Assembly (NCBI GenBank): GCA_028023455.1
Contig: JAQFVV010012529.1
Location: 2,666,001-2,730,000 of the forward strand
Direction of reading: 5' to 3'
From: Epiperipatus broadwayi
Taxonomy: Eukaryota > Onychophora > Udeonychophora > Euonychophora > Peripatidae
Length of the DNA stretch: 64,000 nt
Of this stretch, positions 60,393 to 64,000 are shown one piece after another. Within the stretch, counting starts at the first letter, position 1. Each line of letters begins with the position of its first letter. The position numbers were made by a program, and so were the translations under genes. The notes under the pieces were generated by a model, which worked only from the letters and a program-made list of their open reading frames with translations, ran no database searches and was not told the origin of the DNA.

Positions 60393-60741
60393 CTATGATG
60401 GTCCCCATCCCCAGACTGGTTTCAAGCTATGGCTCTCATCAGTGAGGAGCTAGGACATTAGATTCAAAATATTAACTCAAGCCAAGCATTTATCTAATTC
60501 TTAAATATTAAGAAAAAGATACAAATCTTCAGACACCTACATGTCTTTAAACTCAGTTCTTTAACTAAAGAAACTATATGAGCCTGAAGATATGTAGGTG
60601 TCTGAAGATTTGGATCTTTTTCTTAATATTTAAGAATTAGATAAATGGTTGCCTTGAGTTAATATTTTGAATCTAATGTCCTAGCTCCTCACTGATGAGA
60701 GCCATAGCTTGAAAACGGTCTGGGGATGGGGACCATCATAG
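60393..60741. repeat. 349-bp near-perfect palindrome, related to the 22.7-kb cluster
   Basis: CTATGATGGTCCCCATCCCC (60393) pairs with the sequence ending at 60741. The arms are about 155 bases with few mismatches and enclose a spacer of about 35 bases. Shared words with 22.7-23.8 kb include CAGACTGGTTTCAAGCT (there CAGACCAATTAGTTTCAAGC), CAGTGAGGAGCTAG and TCTTCAGAC/TTTTCAGAC followed by ATGTCTTT. Same family, separate subfamily. Confidence 0.8.
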
Positions 60742-60849
60742 ATAAAGGCTTCATGTATTTTCTCTTGTAGCATTTATCATAAAAATAAATAAATAAGCTG
60801 GTTTAGAGCTATTAGCAGGCTCTTTATATATTACAAAAATCATAATGTA

Positions 60850-61556
60850 CCAAGGATTGTACCAGCTTCATCTGTTAAAAATCTCAGTTCTAAACATCTA
60901 ATAGATACTGACATTTCTGTTTGTGAAAGAAGATTAAACTTTGCTATAATACCATCTAATATTTCTTTATTAGATCTAATGGCAGCCACCAAAGAAATCA
61001 CTCATGGATTGCCTTTAGAAGAAGCAGCAGAAATACACTGGAGAATAAAAGGAACACTTGACAAGCAACAAAAATTGAAGTCAGCATATTCTATGGTGAG
61101 AGGAAAGCAATTAAATCTCTCAAAGTATATAAATCTATAATTATTTTCTCTGCTGGCAAAGGCAATGCAACATTTGTAATGAATACAACTGATTATGACA
61201 ACAAAATACAAGAACTCCTCATAGCAGACACAAGTGGCAAAAAGTCTGATACTGAGTATAGTAACAAAGTTAAATACTTGTAAGAATACAAACTGATGAT
61301 AAGAAGAGAGAAAACAGATGTATCAATGCTAGCAGACCATGTATGTACCAATGAACATATGTTCAACTGGGAATACAAAAATATTGGATAGAGAAGAAAA
61401 GATACAAGGAAGACAATTTAAAGAGGCTGTTCACATGACAGTGCCAAACAAGCCCATAAGTCAACATACTATGACTATACATAATGTATGGAAAACACTA
61501 ATCAACTTTGCTCTCAGAAAAAAGTGTACAAATCAGGAGGAACCTCATAGATAAGT
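60850..61556 (+). mobile_element. Penelope-like element, internally deleted (copy D)
   Basis: The element keeps the N-terminal part and the extreme C-terminus, with the RT core and most of GIY-YIG lost. It reads 'NLSSKHLIDTDISVCERRLN', 'LPLEEAAEIHWRIKG', then in another frame 'KGNATFVMNTTDYDNKIQEL' (the conserved entry to the RT fingers), then the endonuclease tail 'LADHVCTNEHMFNW' and 'ILDREEKIQGRQFKEAVHMT'. This is a different PLE lineage from copies A to C. It ends close to a SINE head at 61.59 kb. Confidence 0.75.
60880..61554 (+). pseudogene. PLE protein remnant: N-terminus plus endonuclease tail
   Basis: At least three frames are involved. The first frame is open from about 60880 to a TAA near 61140. 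The second, which overlaps it, carries 'SIIIFSAGKGNATFVM' (PLEs usually have I.LPADKG.ATVVM, so LP.D is changed to FS.G). The third covers 'VSMLADHVCTNEHMF', and after one frameshift 61339-61554 ends with 'NKPISQHTMTIHNVWKTLI', the typical close of a PLE endonuclease. No catalytic RT motif remains. Confidence 0.7.
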
Positions 61557-61587
61557 ATATGAAATTTCTACTGACTGTTGCTTTTGG

Positions 61588-61860
61588 CAGGATGGCTTGG
61601 TTAGAGTGTTATATTAATATTCAATACTTAAGAATCCAAGAGTCAAGGTTCAACTCCCATGCTAGTATTGTCACTGGTTAAGTCAGCGACACCTGAAGAA
61701 GAGGGGATAATATCTCTTAAAACACTGCACATACTAACCCATGTGCTATTACTAACAGTTGAATGTATTTGGAATATTTAAATAAAGTTAAAATGTTTTT
61801 AAAGACATTCAATACTCATGTTAGATGACTGAAATAGTCCAACATATAAATACAATTATA
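61588..61860 (+). repeat. tRNA-derived SINE, near complete
   Basis: A-box-like TGGCTTGGTTAG (61593-61604) and B box GGTTCAACTCC (61647-61657, consensus GGTTCGANTCC) give a polymerase III promoter. The body follows with 'CATGCTAGTATTGTCACTGG', 'GGGGATAATATCTCTTAAAA', 'TGTGCTATTACTAAC', and a tail with TTTAAATAAAG, ending 'GAAATAGTCCAACATATAA'. The same body lacks its head at 13705-13960, proving a dispersed family. The 54-base box spacing is longer than in a typical tRNA gene. Confidence 0.75.
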
Positions 61861-62334
61861 TGTAAATATATATTTTAAGTGAATATCTGCATAATACCAA
61901 AGGATTTACACAAGTATATAATGCACATTAAGGGTTTTTTTTTATATATACTGTAGTCGATAAATTATTTTTTAAATGTAATATTCCCAACTTGTAGTGT
62001 AATTTTTTAGTTGGAGTAATGGGCCAATCCCCATATATAACTATTATAAATGCTTATTGTATATACAATATTCTTGCTTAACAATGAGTTTTGGGGGACC
62101 AATTGCCTTACTAAGCAGGGGAAAGATGGTTTATATTTAATTTATTTTAGTATAGTATATTGCTTTCATTATTTATAATAGTATCTAACACTTATTATAG
62201 ATGACTTGATAGGAGTTTAGTTTAATTATTGCATTTTTTTTTTTTTATAGAAACATAACTCTTAGCCACTCTCACTATTTATTCTATTTCAATTAGATGT
62301 GTTTTTTTTTTGGATAGTATCTATATGATCATGC
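61861..62334. other. AT-rich DNA, possible pogo/Tigger-like scrap
   Basis: Near 62075-62120, 'TTGCTTAACAATGAG', 'GGGGGACCAATTGCC' and 'TTACTAAGCAGGGG' recall the '..CTTAACAACG..' wording of some pogo/Tigger-derived MITEs. The match is short and weak. Confidence 0.25.
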
Positions 62335-64000
62335 CATGACCAAAGGCAGATTAAGCAGTAAGCTGTCACATAGACCCCTGGAATACTAAGGGGCCCCGAG
62401 GTCTTAAAATGTCTTTTCATTAGGATTCAAAGAAAATTATGTTTTTTTTTTTGTATATAATCAACCATCCTATAATGCTGTATTATTTAAGCTTTTGAAG
62501 GGAATTTATTTCAGATTTGGCTGGATTCTAACTTTTAACTGGACATCAAGGGTGAAACTAGTATAGCATAAATAGGCCCAAATTAAGTAAATATATATAT
62601 ATTTTAATTACATAAAAAATTTGATCCCTCCCAAAATAATAATTTGATTTAAATTTAAGAACTCTGCTTTTGAAAAAATTATCGTAAATAAATTTTGTTG
62701 TTTTCTTGAAGCTGATTTGGTTTTTTCTAAATTATATTTTGATTGGAGACAGGTAAAAATGAATTTTCTTTGTTAACATCTTAACAACATTAACATATAT
62801 ATATATATTAGTAGGCATTATTTGCAAGGCTAAAAGCTTTTAAACTATTTTACAAAAAAAAAAAAACAACTTTTTCTTCATAGCAAAAAATGAAGAGACA
62901 TCAAAGTGGAGCAAAAAAATGAAACCCCCCCCCCCCGGAAATCGCTGTAAGCCAAAGAAATTTATTGCATAAATTTTTAAAAGTTAATACAGAGACAGAG
63001 TTGCCATCAACATTTATGTCAGACAATTCTGAATTGCCTACATTTGAAACTTCTTCTAAAGAAGAGAAATAACAAGTTGAGAATCCAAAGGTTGAAATTA
63101 CTACTGAAAAAATTGATTGCAAAAATGCAGAAAGTAGAGATAGTCCAGAAAGATGTTTCGATGTAGACATCAAAGTAATAAATGATATAGCTTTATGGCC
63201 AACAATATTAACAGATGCTATTATTGATCATATTCTTAATAACAGACCAAAAAATATTGGAGATATAGAGAATTTAAAATCAGTATATAAAGACAGAGAT
63301 GAAGTAAAGAAGTGATATGTTAAACTATTTCTATCATCTATGAATGAATGTTGAAGTGTATTACAGAGGACTTTCTTATGATCACTTCTGTAGAAACAAA
63401 TTAAATGGAATTATGGAAAAGAGAAATTGGCTGATATTTTCAGAAACTAGCAAAAGTGTACTGCTAGCTACTCTTGCAAACTCTTTTCAACAATCAAGTC
63501 TAAATAAATTGCTGGTTTACAAAATTGGAGATCAATAACTGTTATTTTATTGGATGACAAAGTTTCAAAAGAACACGTCTGCCATGTGTACTATGTATAA
63601 AAGATGAACAAAATTCAATAGAATTGATACTCAACTATTACAGGAAAAGGAAACAGAAGAATGTTACTGGAGAGAAGTGTTGAAAAGAATTGTATCAACA
63701 ACAAAATTGTTGAGTCACTTAGGATTAAGGGATCACGATGAAAGCAAAGATTCCAATAGGAAAGGAAATTATTTAACTTGCTTGAAATATCTAAGTGAAT
63801 ACAATGAGTTTTTGAAGTTACATTTACAAAAATATGCCAACCAAGGATGAGGAAATGTAAACTATTAATCTCATATTATTTGTGATGAATTTGTAGGTCT
63901 TATTGGAAATCAAGTAAGAGTGAAAATAATTGAAGAAATCAAATCTGCAACTTATAGTATAATTGTTAATTCAACTCCCGATGTTTCACATGTCTTCATA
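62335..64000 (+). mobile_element. hAT (ZMYM1-like) DNA transposon, runs off the window
   Basis: A GC-richer 5' segment (ACCCCTGGAATACTAAGGGG then CCCCGAGG, 62370-62402) precedes a degraded transposase of the ZMYM1-like hAT group. Such elements often begin with G/C-rich CCCC/GGGG termini, so the left end may lie near 62340. The right end is beyond base 64000. No target duplication can be judged. Confidence 0.65.
62890..64000 (+). pseudogene. ZMYM1-like hAT transposase, stops throughout, 3' truncated by window
   Basis: Begins MKRHQSGAKK, the typical start, then a stop and a run of twelve C. Later: 'DIALWPTILTDAIIDHILNN', 'NKLNGIMEKRNWLIFSETSK' (the TTF-type zinc-finger region, usually with Cys that here are lost: 'VLLATLANSF' for VFCF.CKLF), 'LQEKETEECYWREVLKRIVS', 'KGNYLTCLKYLSEYNEFLKL', and 'HIICDEFVGLIGNQVRVKII', 'STPDVSHV', which is the start of the DUF4371/RNase H-like catalytic region with its first Asp. 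At least six stops and two frame changes are present. Confidence 0.75.

Noticed and set aside
1-64000. An operon, defence or biosynthetic system
   Set aside because: No adjacent intact genes of any kind; all coding sequence that I could identify belongs to transposable elements.

Overview
This window reads as nuclear, intergenic DNA from an animal. It is very A+T-rich by eye, full of homopolymer runs and AT/AC microsatellites, and contains no intact host gene, rRNA or tRNA that I can support. Nearly everything recognisable is a mobile element or its remains. The mix is Penelope-like elements (PLEs) with GIY-YIG endonucleases, a CR1/L2-group LINE whose ORF1 has PHD-like and esterase domains, RTE-type LINEs, tRNA-derived SINEs, Merlin, hAT/ZMYM1-like and Tc1/mariner-like DNA transposons, and many foldback (MITE-like) repeats. 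This mix fits an invertebrate metazoan. A cephalopod or other lophotrochozoan is my low-confidence guess; TTAGGG-type hexamers at two places do not decide it.

Layout. 1-9.6 kb: AT-rich DNA with two or three unassigned less AT-rich islands, a SINE-like tRNA head (5.7 kb) and a 284-bp foldback (6.0 kb). 9.6-14 kb: a short (CCCTAA)3 block, then two copies of one PLE family placed head to head (minus strand 12.7 to 9.9 kb, plus strand 12.7 to 13.7 kb), followed by a SINE fragment. 14-26 kb: two foldbacks with paired arms, heavily decayed minus-strand RTE-type LINE pieces (16.6-21.0 kb), a direct-direct-inverted repeat cluster (22.7-23.8 kb) and another LINE reverse-transcriptase relic (25.7 kb). 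26-37 kb: a 0.9-kb palindrome (27 kb), a TA-flanked foldback (29.1 kb), a Charlie-like hAT end (30.2 kb), a mariner-like relic (33.5 kb), a single-arm copy of the 27-kb repeat with a 17-bp flanking direct repeat (34.8-35.3 kb), and a palindrome built from PLE tail sequence (36.0-36.9 kb). 38.66-39.53 kb: an internally deleted Merlin element with terminal inverted repeats (TIRs) and a perfect 8-bp target duplication. 39.5-47 kb: mostly empty, with foldbacks at 44.8 and 47.0 kb. 47.1-53.8 kb: a CR1-group LINE interrupted by a 1.3-kb TIR element holding a telomere-like minisatellite and by a 5'-truncated RTE. 54.6-64 kb: a tandem duplication, a PLE 3' half, two further copies of the 27-kb family, a second palindrome related to the 22.7-kb family, a deleted PLE next to a SINE, and a ZMYM1-like hAT transposase relic running off the end.

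The elements do not work together as a system. The interest lies in their structure: inverted PLE pairs, nested insertions that can be ordered in time, and high-copy palindromes whose mode of insertion is not obvious. I found no evidence for a new biochemical system. All family calls come from reading translated motifs by eye, without database searches.
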